Part shown: positions 34,398 through 43,139 of the stretch, in pieces
Position numbering within the stretch: the first letter of the stretch is position 1
Layout of the letters: each line of letters begins with the position of its first letter
Made by a program: the position numbers and the translations under genes
Notes under the pieces: generated by a model
The model's database searches: none
Seen by the model: only the letters and a program-made list of their open reading frames with translations
What the model was told of the DNA's origin: nothing
Assembly: GCA_964553615.1 (NCBI GenBank)
Contig: CAZKMA010000007.1
Coordinates: forward strand, 1 to 64,000
Reading direction: 5' to 3'
Source: DATKUC01 sp964553615
Lineage (GTDB): Bacteria > Spirochaetota > Spirochaetia > DSM-27196 > DATKUC01
DNA: 64,000 bases

Positions 34398-35312
34398 CTA
34401 TTCAGGCTCCGGGACAATACGCACAAGAAGAACCGGCACCGGTGTGAACGAACAGATCCTGTGTGCGACGCTCCCCGTCCAGAAGGCGTCGAATCCTTCG
34501 TTGCCGTGAGTTGCCAGAACGACCAGATCACAGTGGGAGTCTTTGGTCACCTGGACAATCTGGCGAGGCGGGTCTCCCCGAAGCACCTGCCAGGACGCTT
34601 CCACCCCTTCATTCCGCAGCTCTTCCGCCTTCCCGGCGATATACCGTTCGCCGATTCCTACCTCCAGCTCGAGCATTCGTTTGGTTGCCGCCGGGAGGTA
34701 GCGGCGGACCGCCGCAAATCTTCCTTCAGTGGTCCCGAGCGTCGGGACAATCAGCAGAAGACGGAGACTCGCTGAACAGCGGCGGGCGAGGTCCCGCCCT
34801 ATTGAAAGCCCGGCCTCATGGGCCTCCTGACCGTCGAGTGGAACGAGAACGCTCTCCCACAGGGGTGCACTCCCTTCCGGTTTCTTCCAGTCGGAATTGA
34901 TTATAAATACCGGCGCATTCGATGACCCGGCTATCCGTTGCGCCACGCTCCCCGTGAACAGCCGCGTGGAACCGGTGGATCCATGGCTGCACACCACGGT
35001 GAGATCCGGGGCAAGCTCCTGAACGTGCAGGGCAATCCCCGCGGCAACGTTCCGTTCGCGCGGTTCGTGAACATGCCATGCCGCTGTAACGCCGCGTTTG
35101 CGGATAGCATCGACAAGCGAATGAAGGTATCGCTCAGCCTCCCCGGGGTCCTGCAGGTGGCGCTCGCCGTGGACAGTACGTGGAGGGTTCGGCTCGTTCA
35201 CATACAACAGAATGAGCTCTGAATCGAAGGTATGAGCGAGAGTTTCAGCGGCCCCCACTGCGACTTCGGACATTGGCGAACCATCGAGGGGCACCAGTAT
35301 ACGGCTGAACAT
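34398..35312 (-). CDS. Tandem universal stress protein (two UspA domains)
   Basis: A 304-residue protein with two UspA folds. The first begins MFSRILVPLDGSPMSEVAVG (1-140) and ends with the nucleotide-binding VCSHGSTGSTRLFTGSVAQR. The second begins SVLVPLDGQEAHEAGLSIGR and ends ATHGNEGFDAFWTGSVAHRI. Both have the G-2x-G-9x-G(S/T)-like loop, roughly, so ATP binding is possible in each half. GGAGG is 8 nt before the ATG. The start is 3 nt after the Nramp transporter gene, indicating one transcript; a role in metal or oxidative stress is inferred from that. Confidence 0.9.
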   Translation of the reverse strand: MFSRILVPLDGSPMSEVAVGAAETLAHTFDSELILLYVNEPNPPRTVHGERHLQDPGEAERYLHSLVDAIRKRGVTAAWHVHEPRERNVAAGIALHVQELAPDLTVVCSHGSTGSTRLFTGSVAQRIAGSSNAPVFIINSDWKKPEGSAPLWESVLVPLDGQEAHEAGLSIGRDLARRCSASLRLLLIVPTLGTTEGRFAAVRRYLPAATKRMLELEVGIGERYIAGKAEELRNEGVEASWQVLRGDPPRQIVQVTKDSHCDLVVLATHGNEGFDAFWTGSVAHRICSFTPVPVLLVRIVPEPE

Positions 35313-35315
35313 TTC

Positions 35316-36626
35316 TCATCCTCCAAATAGCAGCTGGAAAAGCAGGTATATATTGAGCGCGACAATCAATGCCGCGACGAGAGCCGCAACAACAGTTGTC
35401 CACACTCGGTTTACCAGATCTCCCATAATCGACTTTCGTGCCGTCAGTGTGACAAGAGGGATAATGGCAAAGGGCAAACCGAAGCTCAGAACGACCTGAC
35501 TCCACACCAGAGTGCGGGTTGGATCCAGCCCTATCGCAATGACGAACAGGGATGGCACAATGGTGATGAGGCGCCGCAGCCAAACGGGAATCTGCCGTTC
35601 AATAAAGCCCTGCATCATCACCTGCCCCGCTCCAGTACCAACGGTGGACGATGACAGGCCGGATGCAAGAAGTGAGATTCCGAAAACCACACTCGCCGCC
35701 TTTCCAAGGAGAGGTTCGAGCGTCCGGTGCGCGTCCTCGATTGACGCGATATTTGTCATCCCTGAACGGTGGAACGTAGCGGCCGCCATGATCAGCATGG
35801 CTGCGTTGACTGCGCTTGCAATTCCCATGGCGATAATGACATCTACGACTTCAAATCGAAATATCGACCTTTTCTTTCGCGCGTCCTTTGAGACAATGCG
35901 GCCCTGCATGAGAGCCGAGTGGAGAAAAATGGCGTGCGGCATTACGGTCGCGCCGAGGATGCCCGTAGCAAGGATAACGCTTTCCGGTCCGCGAAACTGC
36001 GGAACTATCGTGTGATGAATAATGAGAGCCCAGTCTGGACGGTCAATGAGCGTTTCCAGAAGGTAGCTCAGCGCAATGACACCGACAAGAGCGGTAATGA
36101 CAGCCTCGAGCGGTCGAAATCCGAACCGTTCGAGCCCGAGGATCAGAAACGTCACCACTGCAGTAATGAGCCCACCGATGAACAACGGTACGCCAAGGAG
36201 AAGATAGAAACCCAGTGCGGCTCCGAGAAACTCTGCGAGGTCGGTAGCAATTGCCACGAGCTCCATGAGTATCCACAGAAAAAGGACCATCGGTCGCCGG
36301 TACTGGAGTCTGCATTGCTCGGCAAGGTTCTTTCCGGTGGCAATTCCGAGTTTTGCCGACAGGGTCTGAATCAGCATGGCCATGAGATTGCTGGCGACAA
36401 TGACCCAGACGAGGGTATACCCGAATTCCGACCCCGCCTGAATATTGGTGGCGAAGTTGCCCGGATCGACGTACGCAACACTCGCTATGAACGCGGGCCC
36501 CAGAAATGGAAGCATGCGCCGTATGGGTCCGCCCTTGCGTGAACCGTCCAGAATACCGGCTGCCGCCTGGAGTGTGTTATGGTCCGAAGAGGAATGCGAG
36601 CCCGTGTCCGTTGATTGCTTGCCCAT
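35316..36626 (-). CDS. Nramp family divalent metal ion transporter
   Basis: Proton-coupled Mn2+/Fe2+ importer of the inner membrane (MntH family), 436 residues with about 11 membrane helices. The TM1 metal-site motif is VAYVDPGNFATNIQAG and the TM6 motif is GATVMPHAIFLHSALMQGR; the Met of the MPH motif supports selectivity for transition metals over Mg2+. GAGGA is near the ATG. The downstream Usp gene begins 3 nt after its stop. No MntR or Fur gene is adjacent. Whether Mn or Fe is the main substrate is not decided. Confidence 0.92.
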   Translation of the reverse strand: MGKQSTDTGSHSSSDHNTLQAAAGILDGSRKGGPIRRMLPFLGPAFIASVAYVDPGNFATNIQAGSEFGYTLVWVIVASNLMAMLIQTLSAKLGIATGKNLAEQCRLQYRRPMVLFLWILMELVAIATDLAEFLGAALGFYLLLGVPLFIGGLITAVVTFLILGLERFGFRPLEAVITALVGVIALSYLLETLIDRPDWALIIHHTIVPQFRGPESVILATGILGATVMPHAIFLHSALMQGRIVSKDARKKRSIFRFEVVDVIIAMGIASAVNAAMLIMAAATFHRSGMTNIASIEDAHRTLEPLLGKAASVVFGISLLASGLSSSTVGTGAGQVMMQGFIERQIPVWLRRLITIVPSLFVIAIGLDPTRTLVWSQVVLSFGLPFAIIPLVTLTARKSIMGDLVNRVWTTVVAALVAALIVALNIYLLFQLLFGG

Positions 36627-36703
36627 AGTGTCCTCGGCGAATCATACTACGAAATTCTCCACATGGCACCTGAAAAATGACTGGAATTCCCGGGTGTGAT
36701 GGT

Positions 36704-38788
36704 TCAGTGCTCATTGGTATTACCCGGAGGGGCGGCGGATTGCGGTCCGTTCGTCTTCCGCAGCGGCAGCTCGGGAACGAAAAGGGTTGCCAGTATTCCG
36801 GCGGCGATGATGAATATCAGATACCGGTAGATGCGGGTAATGGCCGTAGCGAACGACTTCTTCACTCCTTCGACTACGCTGTCCGCCACCTGTCGTGACT
36901 GGGTATCCAGTCGCTTTTTGATTGCCGCAAGAGCGGCCTGGGTTGCGGTGTGCGCTACGGTCGCTTCCGCCTGATCGAGTTCCGCCTTCACTGCAGTCAG
37001 AGTCTTATCGATCGCAGGACCGTTTCCCGAACGTGCGACTTCCCGCAACCGGTTCTGGACCGAAACCGGAAATCCTGCTCCGGATCCTGCGGCGCCTGTC
37101 GCGGCCCGCGACATCCGCGCGAATACTGCGGACATCTTCGCCTGATCATTGGCACGAACAGCAGCTTCAAGCTCGTGGTATGCCGCCTCGAACTGATTTT
37201 TGACCTGCTGCGCCGGAGTTCCGCCGGCAAGCTGGTTCCGGAACTGCTCGGGGATGGTTGGATCGTTTTCAATCTTTTTCAGTGCCTGCGGGTCGTTTTG
37301 CTCGAACGCACGGCGGATCTGATCGTACACATTTGAAAAGGAAGCGTTGATCTTGGCGCGAATCTGGTCGGGACCTTCGGGGCTGACCCTGCTGCCTCCG
37401 GAAAGACCGCTTCGGAACGCCTCTGCAGCACTGCCCTGCTGCATGTTATGAGCAAAGGCGGACGCAAGCGTGAGTGCAAGGACGGTCCCCATTATCGCCG
37501 TCCCCACCGTCCCTCCAATCTGCCGGAAGAATTGACTCGCGCTCGTTGCCTGCCCGATCTTCTGAAACGGCACGGCGTTCTGGATTGCAAGCGGGAACAG
37601 CGGCATGGTCGGACCGATTCCTATGCCGCATATCACCATATATACGGTGACGGCCCAGTAGGAGACGTTCATGGTCATGGTGGAGAGGAGAATTGCACCG
37701 CCGAGGAATACTGCGCCACCAGCAAGCATGAACCGCCGGTAGTGGCCGAACCGGGAAACAAGCTGTCCGGCCGCGAATGAACCGATCATGACGCCGAGAG
37801 ATAGTGGAATAATACTCACGCCCGCCTGCGTAGCCGAGACGCCGAGGACATTCACCATGAAGAGCGGCAGGAATATGATGGTAGACAGGAACCCGGCACC
37901 GAAAAACAGGAGTGCGATGTTCGCGCTCGCAAAAACCGGATTTCTGAACAGTGAGAGATCCAGGATGGGATTATTGTCCCAGCGCGAGTGGAGAATGAAG
38001 ATGATCAACATGATAGCCGCCGACCCGAAGAGACCGAGGGTAACGGCCCCGTCCCAGGGGTATGTCTTCTTGTCAATCTGAAGAGCCAGGATGAGCGGAA
38101 CCAGCGTCAGCAGGAGCAGTCCTGCCGACACCTTGCTCAGCCCTACACGCTCGCCTTTCGGTTCCAGTTTCGGCATTTTCGAAATGATGAACCAGAGCGC
38201 AATAATGCCAACGGGAAGGTTCACGTAGAAGACCCAGCGCCAACCGGAAATTCCGGGTATCCATCCGGTCGCATAGTCGGTCAGGAAACCGCCGACGAGC
38301 GGCCCGATAACGCTGGACACCCCGAAGACCGATCCGACGATACCCTGGTATTTTGCGCGTTCGGCCGGCGGAAAGAGGTCCGCTATTATGATGAATGCCA
38401 TTGCGAACAACCCTGCGCCGCCTATGCCCTGAAGTCCGCGAAACACGATGAGCTGGGTCATACCATCACCGAGTACGGGCAATGTTCCGAACTGACCTGC
38501 CGCGCCACAGAGAAAGGAGCCGGAGAGGAAAATTCCAATGGCAAAAAGTTCTATGGTCTTTCGATTGTGGGTATCCGCAAGTTTGCCGTAGATGGGCACC
38601 AGTACGGTGGAGGCCAGCAGATACGCGGTGGCAACCCACGCGTATCTGCTGAGTCCGTTGAGGTCGGTCACTATCCGCGGAAGCGCCGTTGCAACGATTG
38701 TCTGGTCAAGCGCACCGAGGAACATTGCCAGCAGGATGCCGACGAGCGTATAGATCTTATAGCTTCTGTCCGAAGCAGTTGCAGTCAT
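36704..38788 (-). CDS. DHA2 family (EmrB/QacA-type) MFS drug exporter with a large periplasmic-side insertion
   Basis: A 694-residue 14-helix MFS exporter. Motifs are LGALDQTIVATALPRIVTDL in TM1, VPIYGKLADTHNRK (motif A), FRGLQGIGGAG (motif B) and GSVFGVSSVIGPLVGGFLTD (motif C of drug antiporters). Between TM13 (ends near 447) and TM14 (starts near 654) lies about 200 hydrophilic residues rich in Ala, Gln and charged residues, predicted helical or coiled-coil, where ordinary members have a short loop. GGAG precedes the ATG at 38788. A 15-bp palindrome lies in its promoter, suggesting control by a TetR-like repressor not encoded nearby. Confidence 0.88.
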   Translation of the reverse strand: MTATASDRSYKIYTLVGILLAMFLGALDQTIVATALPRIVTDLNGLSRYAWVATAYLLASTVLVPIYGKLADTHNRKTIELFAIGIFLSGSFLCGAAGQFGTLPVLGDGMTQLIVFRGLQGIGGAGLFAMAFIIIADLFPPAERAKYQGIVGSVFGVSSVIGPLVGGFLTDYATGWIPGISGWRWVFYVNLPVGIIALWFIISKMPKLEPKGERVGLSKVSAGLLLLTLVPLILALQIDKKTYPWDGAVTLGLFGSAAIMLIIFILHSRWDNNPILDLSLFRNPVFASANIALLFFGAGFLSTIIFLPLFMVNVLGVSATQAGVSIIPLSLGVMIGSFAAGQLVSRFGHYRRFMLAGGAVFLGGAILLSTMTMNVSYWAVTVYMVICGIGIGPTMPLFPLAIQNAVPFQKIGQATSASQFFRQIGGTVGTAIMGTVLALTLASAFAHNMQQGSAAEAFRSGLSGGSRVSPEGPDQIRAKINASFSNVYDQIRRAFEQNDPQALKKIENDPTIPEQFRNQLAGGTPAQQVKNQFEAAYHELEAAVRANDQAKMSAVFARMSRAATGAAGSGAGFPVSVQNRLREVARSGNGPAIDKTLTAVKAELDQAEATVAHTATQAALAAIKKRLDTQSRQVADSVVEGVKKSFATAITRIYRYLIFIIAAGILATLFVPELPLRKTNGPQSAAPPGNTNEH

Positions 38789-38829
38789 ACTCTTACTCCT
38801 GTGTTCTGTGAGACGGCACGAAAACTTAC

Positions 38830-38853
38830 TACACGTTGCGTGTACAGGCAAGT
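38830..38853 (-). promoter_or_regulatory. Promoter with embedded palindromic operator for the DHA2 exporter
   Basis: The palindrome TACACG-TTG-CGTGTA (38830-38844) has perfect 6-bp arms. On the - strand it directly follows a TTGCCT -35-like box (38853-38848) and abuts a weak -10 region, so a bound repressor would block transcription. This form is common for TetR-family sites. Confidence 0.55.
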
Positions 38854-38872
38854 CTCATAATTACTCAATTGG

Positions 38873-40279
38873 TCATATTCGTGGTCTATCCTGCGTCAGG
38901 ACCCGCCGTACGTAGGCAGCCATGTCGAACTTTCGGTCCAGACCGGACATCGCCATGAACCGGACGGTACCGAAAATTGGACGTTCTTTCCACGGTCGAT
39001 CATGCAGTCCGAATATCCAGGCGACGTTCGCGAATGACGCAGGATCTCTTCCGTCGAGAAAGTAGCGATTGTTCAGCCGAAGGAGCGTTTCGAACGCCTG
39101 TTCCGGGGTTTCGGACCACTCGATTACTTTCTTTCCCCAGTACATTCTCATGTAGTTGTGCATATGGCCCGTCTCTCGCATTTCGATCATTGATGCGTTC
39201 CAGTACGGATCGTGCGTTACTGCAGCGCTCAACTCGTCCTCGCTGTAAATCGCGGGACGCGGATCATTTCGATGCCAGTGCAGCGTCTTCCGCGCCCATT
39301 CGGGAAGCGCGTCGAACGTGGCATACTCCGGCTCGTAGTATACATAGTTACAGGCAAGTTCCCGCCGAACCACGAGCTCCTCCACAAATGCATCCCGACT
39401 CTCGCTTTCCGGCTGCTGAAGCACTTCGGAGAGTATTCGCGCGGGAGACAGATGGCCGAAGTGCAGATAGGGAGACAGGTGTGAGGTGGCATCCAGAAAC
39501 GGCTCGTTTCGGTCGGCGTTGTACCGGGCGAGCAGCGTTCCGATGAATCGGTCAAGACATTCGCGGCCGGCCGACTCTCCGCCCCGCCGGAAATGGCTGA
39601 CCACGGATACGGAACGATCCACGTTCAGGCGCGAAATGATCGCGGACGGGTCGGAAAGCTCGACGACCCGCGGGAACCGGGCGGTGAGGTTCCTGGTGCC
39701 GAACGGTACCCGGACAGGAGGAAGCTCGGGGAAGCCGACGAATTCGGGCAACTGTCGCATGATCTTGGGCCGGATTGTGCGGGCTGCATACTCACGGTGA
39801 TTCGATGCCAGCTCGACGGGAACCACGACATTATCTTCTACCTGGACCACCGGGCATCCCGCGGTTTCGGCGACACGCTTACGCCACGCACGCTGGTGGT
39901 GGAGATACCCGCGGTCGCACACCATGAACGCTGCATCCCGGGAAAGCGCCAATGCAACATCCGGAGGACTTCCCAGCCTCAGGGTGAAACCGACGCCGAT
40001 GTTTCGGAGCCTCACGGCAACGTCCGCCAGCCCTTCGAGCATGAAAGTATAGTGCCTGGCGTTTGCCTCGGGATACGATTCATCCAGCCCAAAGCAGACG
40101 AGAGTCGGCAGGGTGAACTGATTTGCGGTCTGGACCGCCAGGGAGAGCGCCGCATTGCCATCTACCCGTTGTGATGCCTGCATCCAGTACAGGACGTAGG
40201 AGCCCGAACGCCTGATAGCCGGGTCGGAATCGTTCGACAGCATTTTGATTCTTGAGGGTTCAACGGTCGTGGCATGCAT
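38873..40279 (-). CDS. Class II CPD photolyase
   Basis: Light-driven FAD enzyme that repairs cyclobutane pyrimidine dimers, 468 residues. It belongs to class II by its C-terminal block: MHNYMRMYWGKKVIEWSETP, LNNRYFLDGRDPASFANVAW and the following HDRPWKERPIFG. The N-terminal antenna domain starts VLYWMQASQRVDGNAALSLA. The ATG at 40279 is used; another Met 12 codons downstream is possible, and no clear RBS distinguishes them. The gene is divergent from the methyltransferase 66 nt away. Confidence 0.93.
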   Translation of the reverse strand: MHATTVEPSRIKMLSNDSDPAIRRSGSYVLYWMQASQRVDGNAALSLAVQTANQFTLPTLVCFGLDESYPEANARHYTFMLEGLADVAVRLRNIGVGFTLRLGSPPDVALALSRDAAFMVCDRGYLHHQRAWRKRVAETAGCPVVQVEDNVVVPVELASNHREYAARTIRPKIMRQLPEFVGFPELPPVRVPFGTRNLTARFPRVVELSDPSAIISRLNVDRSVSVVSHFRRGGESAGRECLDRFIGTLLARYNADRNEPFLDATSHLSPYLHFGHLSPARILSEVLQQPESESRDAFVEELVVRRELACNYVYYEPEYATFDALPEWARKTLHWHRNDPRPAIYSEDELSAAVTHDPYWNASMIEMRETGHMHNYMRMYWGKKVIEWSETPEQAFETLLRLNNRYFLDGRDPASFANVAWIFGLHDRPWKERPIFGTVRFMAMSGLDRKFDMAAYVRRVLTQDRPRI

Positions 40280-40345
40280 GGCTCGTCGAATCTAATTCCG
40301 TAACGGGACGGTGTCAATCCAATCGATCGTGCGTATCTTAAGGGG

Positions 40346-40954
40346 ATGAGCGCAGCTGCAGCATCCTTCGACTTCATGATGGCCCCGCTCGAACGAAGCT
40401 CACTGCGCTCGCTGCGCAGCTCGATCGTCGGGCGGGCTCGTGGTACGGTACTCGAGCTCGGTGCCGGCACGGGAGTCAACCTCCAGTACTACAATCCGGC
40501 AACGGTGAACTATCTCCATATTACCGATCTCTCGGTATGGCGAGACAGGATCATCCGCAAGTGGAAAGGAGGGCGCTCCAACGGCATACCGATTCGCATC
40601 GACAGCGCGGACGCGGAAAACCTTCCGTTTGGCGACGGTGAGTTCGACTCGGTGGTCTTCACGCTCCTTTTCTGCTCGGTGAAAGATCCGCACCGGGGCC
40701 TGCGAGAAATACATCGGGTGCTCAAACCCGGCGGTATTGCTCTCTTTATAGAGCACGTCCTTCCACAGTCGGCTCTTGCCCGTCCAATGAAGGCAATAAC
40801 CCCCGCCTGGAGTCGCATGGCGGGTAACTGCCATCTGGACAGGGATACCGTCTCGGCAATGAGACACGCAGGGTTTCATGTGCAGGTTACCCACAGCGCA
40901 GCATACGGCATCTTCGTTGCCGGAACCGCAGAACGCGCGCCCGAGGGCTCTTAA
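40346..40954 (+). CDS. SAM-dependent methyltransferase (UbiE-like)
   Basis: A 202-residue class I methyltransferase resembling UbiE/phosphatidylethanolamine methyltransferase types. The N terminus FDFMMAPLERSSLRSLR is typical; motif I is VLELGAGTGVNLQYY, motif II SADAENLPFGDGEFDSVV, and motif III LREIHRVLKPGGIALFIEH. The substrate may be a lipid or quinone, given the family, but this is not proven. AAGGGG abuts the ATG, an unusually short spacing, so the true start may be slightly downstream. Its last 4 nt overlap the converging sirtuin gene. Confidence 0.85.
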   Translation: MSAAAASFDFMMAPLERSSLRSLRSSIVGRARGTVLELGAGTGVNLQYYNPATVNYLHITDLSVWRDRIIRKWKGGRSNGIPIRIDSADAENLPFGDGEFDSVVFTLLFCSVKDPHRGLREIHRVLKPGGIALFIEHVLPQSALARPMKAITPAWSRMAGNCHLDRDTVSAMRHAGFHVQVTHSAAYGIFVAGTAERAPEGS

Positions 40955-41826
40955 GAGGCTGGTCTCCCGCCACCGTTTTCCGGAAACTTCTCGATCCGCT
41001 CGAGTACGTCGAGTGCTCCCTCCTGAAATGCTATCCCGGGTACCGGAAGGTCAGCTTCCCGACGGTTTATGCGAATCAGCGTTGCGCCAAACTCACGCGT
41101 ACGCAGTTCAGACTCCCGGCGAATCGAGGGCACTGCCTTCCCGGCCCCGCACTCCACAATTACCAGTTGCCCGGGCATGATCGATTCCTGCCGGAGGTGA
41201 CCGAGCCACCGGTGGTACCTCGTCGATTGACGATCGGTCCGACCGCCGTCCCACTCTGCATCGTCGAACATCAAAATGTTCGGCCTCATGAGTCCGCCAC
41301 ACTTTCGACATACGGGCAGGGGGGCAAGAGCCCGCATGTTGGTCATGTCGATATCGATCCGGGTATTTTCGGCGGAGGCGAGTCCGGCCCCACATCCGAC
41401 AACGCACTGCAGGCTGTGGATGGAACCGTGAATTTCGAGAATCCTGTCGTCCGGGAAACCTGCCGCCTGAAACTGACCGTCGACATTTGACGTTGCAACG
41501 AAGAAACCGAGTTCGGCGCGTTCTGCCAGCTTCCGCAGAATTCCGAACCCCGCGTGAGGAACCGTCTGGCGATACAGCGCCATGCGATGTCCGTAGAATC
41601 CCCACGCGAAGAATGGATCACGAATAAACCATCGGGGATTTGCGAGGTCCGAAAAACTCAAGCCCTTACCCGCATATGGCGGATATGCTTCCCAGAACCC
41701 GCTATTTCCACGGAAATCGGGGAGTCCCGAATCAACGCCGAATCCTGCACCGGCAGTGATCAGTACCGCCCGTGCCGAACGGATTGCTTCGGACGCCGCC
41801 TGGTAGTCCCACTGGGGATCGGTCAT
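40951..41826 (-). CDS. SIR2 family NAD-dependent protein deacylase
   Basis: Sirtuin of 291 residues, removing acyl groups from lysines using NAD+. NAD-binding motif AVLITAGAGFGVDSGLPDFRG is at residues about 19-39 (the usual SGIPDFRG). FVATSNVDGQF replaces the common TQNID, and the catalytic His is in ILEIHGSIHSLQC. Zinc is held by CVVGC and CRKC. The in-frame upstream 55 codons lie in the divergent intergenic region and are excluded; the ATG at 41826 begins a normal length sirtuin. Substitution of the TQN motif suggests altered NAD or acyl preference. Confidence 0.85.
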   Translation of the reverse strand: MTDPQWDYQAASEAIRSARAVLITAGAGFGVDSGLPDFRGNSGFWEAYPPYAGKGLSFSDLANPRWFIRDPFFAWGFYGHRMALYRQTVPHAGFGILRKLAERAELGFFVATSNVDGQFQAAGFPDDRILEIHGSIHSLQCVVGCGAGLASAENTRIDIDMTNMRALAPLPVCRKCGGLMRPNILMFDDAEWDGGRTDRQSTRYHRWLGHLRQESIMPGQLVIVECGAGKAVPSIRRESELRTREFGATLIRINRREADLPVPGIAFQEGALDVLERIEKFPENGGGRPAS

Positions 41827-41950
41827 GTCTCGATCGTACCGATACTCCGAACCGGTGGTCAAGCTCCCGCCGGAAAACCACCTGACCCAAAACTGAAAAT
41901 AACTTGATGAAATCAATCGTAAATCAGTACCATAGTAGTGTGAGATCGAC

Positions 41951-43135
41951 ATGCAGTATACGCTGAAATGGAGCTCCGATATCGGAGACATAGACAGGGA
42001 AGCCTGGAATGCCCTTGCAACACCGTTGGGAACGCCCTTTCTCGAGTGGGATTGGCTCCATCAGCTGGAAGTCTCGGGGAGCATTACTCCGCGCCACGGG
42101 TGGCTGCCGATGCATCTGACCGTATGGGAGGGCGGAGAGCTCATTGCAGCTGCACCACTTTACATCAAGGGCCACAGCAGCGGTGAGTTTGTGTATGACT
42201 ACATCTGGGTGGACGTCGCGCAGCAACTCGGAATCAAGTACTATCCGAAGCTCGTCGGAATGATACCCGCCACCCCATCGGTGGGTTATCGGTTCATGTT
42301 TGCGCCAAACCAGAATGAAGACGAGGTCACCGATCTCATGCTTGAAGAGATCGACACGCTATGCAAGAAGAACGATATTGGCGGTCTTGCGTTCAATTTC
42401 GTAGATCCCGCCTGGGGCCAGCGCATGACTCGTTTCAGCTTCAATCGATGGAAACACCAGAGTTTTCTGTGGGAAAACGAGGGTTTCGCGACCTTCGACG
42501 ACTATCTGAGCGTGTTCAACAAGAATCAGCGGCGAAATATCCGCCGGGAACGGTCGAGCATGCAGGATCAGGGGCTCACCATCAAGGCATATTTTGGCGA
42601 CGAGATCCCCGATCGGTATCTTTCGGTCATGTATCACTACTACGACAAGACGAACGACCAGTTCGGCATGTGGGCAGCCCGCTTCCTCAACCGCCGTTTT
42701 TTTGAGGGCATGAAGGCGTTCCGTCATCGCCTCCTGCTCGTGTCCGCCTTTACAGAAGAAAGCGCCGGTGACGCCCATGCCGACCCGGTAGCGATGTCTT
42801 TTCTTGTCGTAAAAGACGACTTCATGGTTGGCCGATACTGGGGAACGGAACAGTACTTCGACAATCTGCACTTCAACGTCTGCTACTATGCCCCGATCGA
42901 GTGGGCAATAACCCACGGCATCAAGTACTTCGACCCCGGAGCGGGGAGCACACACAAAATTCGCCGCGGATTTCAGGCGGTTTCGAATTTCAGCCTTCAC
43001 CGTTTCTACGACCAACGGCTGCACTACATCATGGCGGGGAATATCGAGAAGGTGAACAGCATGGAACAGGATAATATCGATGAGCTGAACGACGCGCTTC
43101 CCTTCGGCGCAGGACGTAGCGTGCGGCGCACCTGA
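41951..43135 (+). CDS. FemAB-like (DUF482, peptidogalycan biosynthesis family) acyltransferase
   Basis: A 394-residue protein of the FemAB-like/DUF482 family, with a GNAT-type fold predicted to move acyl groups. Conserved features are WNALATPLGTPFLEWDWLHQ, LTVWEGGELIAAAPLYIKGH, GEFVYDYIWVDVAQQ, FNKNQRRNIRRERSSM and the C-terminal FDPGAGSTHKIRRGFQ. Function in this family is not established; cell-envelope or amino-acid conjugation roles are proposed. TTGATG and TACCAT boxes (18-nt spacing) lie about 20 nt upstream. Transcribed divergently from the sirtuin gene. Confidence 0.82.
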   Translation: MQYTLKWSSDIGDIDREAWNALATPLGTPFLEWDWLHQLEVSGSITPRHGWLPMHLTVWEGGELIAAAPLYIKGHSSGEFVYDYIWVDVAQQLGIKYYPKLVGMIPATPSVGYRFMFAPNQNEDEVTDLMLEEIDTLCKKNDIGGLAFNFVDPAWGQRMTRFSFNRWKHQSFLWENEGFATFDDYLSVFNKNQRRNIRRERSSMQDQGLTIKAYFGDEIPDRYLSVMYHYYDKTNDQFGMWAARFLNRRFFEGMKAFRHRLLLVSAFTEESAGDAHADPVAMSFLVVKDDFMVGRYWGTEQYFDNLHFNVCYYAPIEWAITHGIKYFDPGAGSTHKIRRGFQAVSNFSLHRFYDQRLHYIMAGNIEKVNSMEQDNIDELNDALPFGAGRSVRRT

Positions 43136-43139
43136 TGAA

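Noticed and set aside
37988..38860. 290-codon open frame on + opposite the DHA2 exporter
   Set aside because: Antisense of a well-supported 14-helix transporter; no domain seen.
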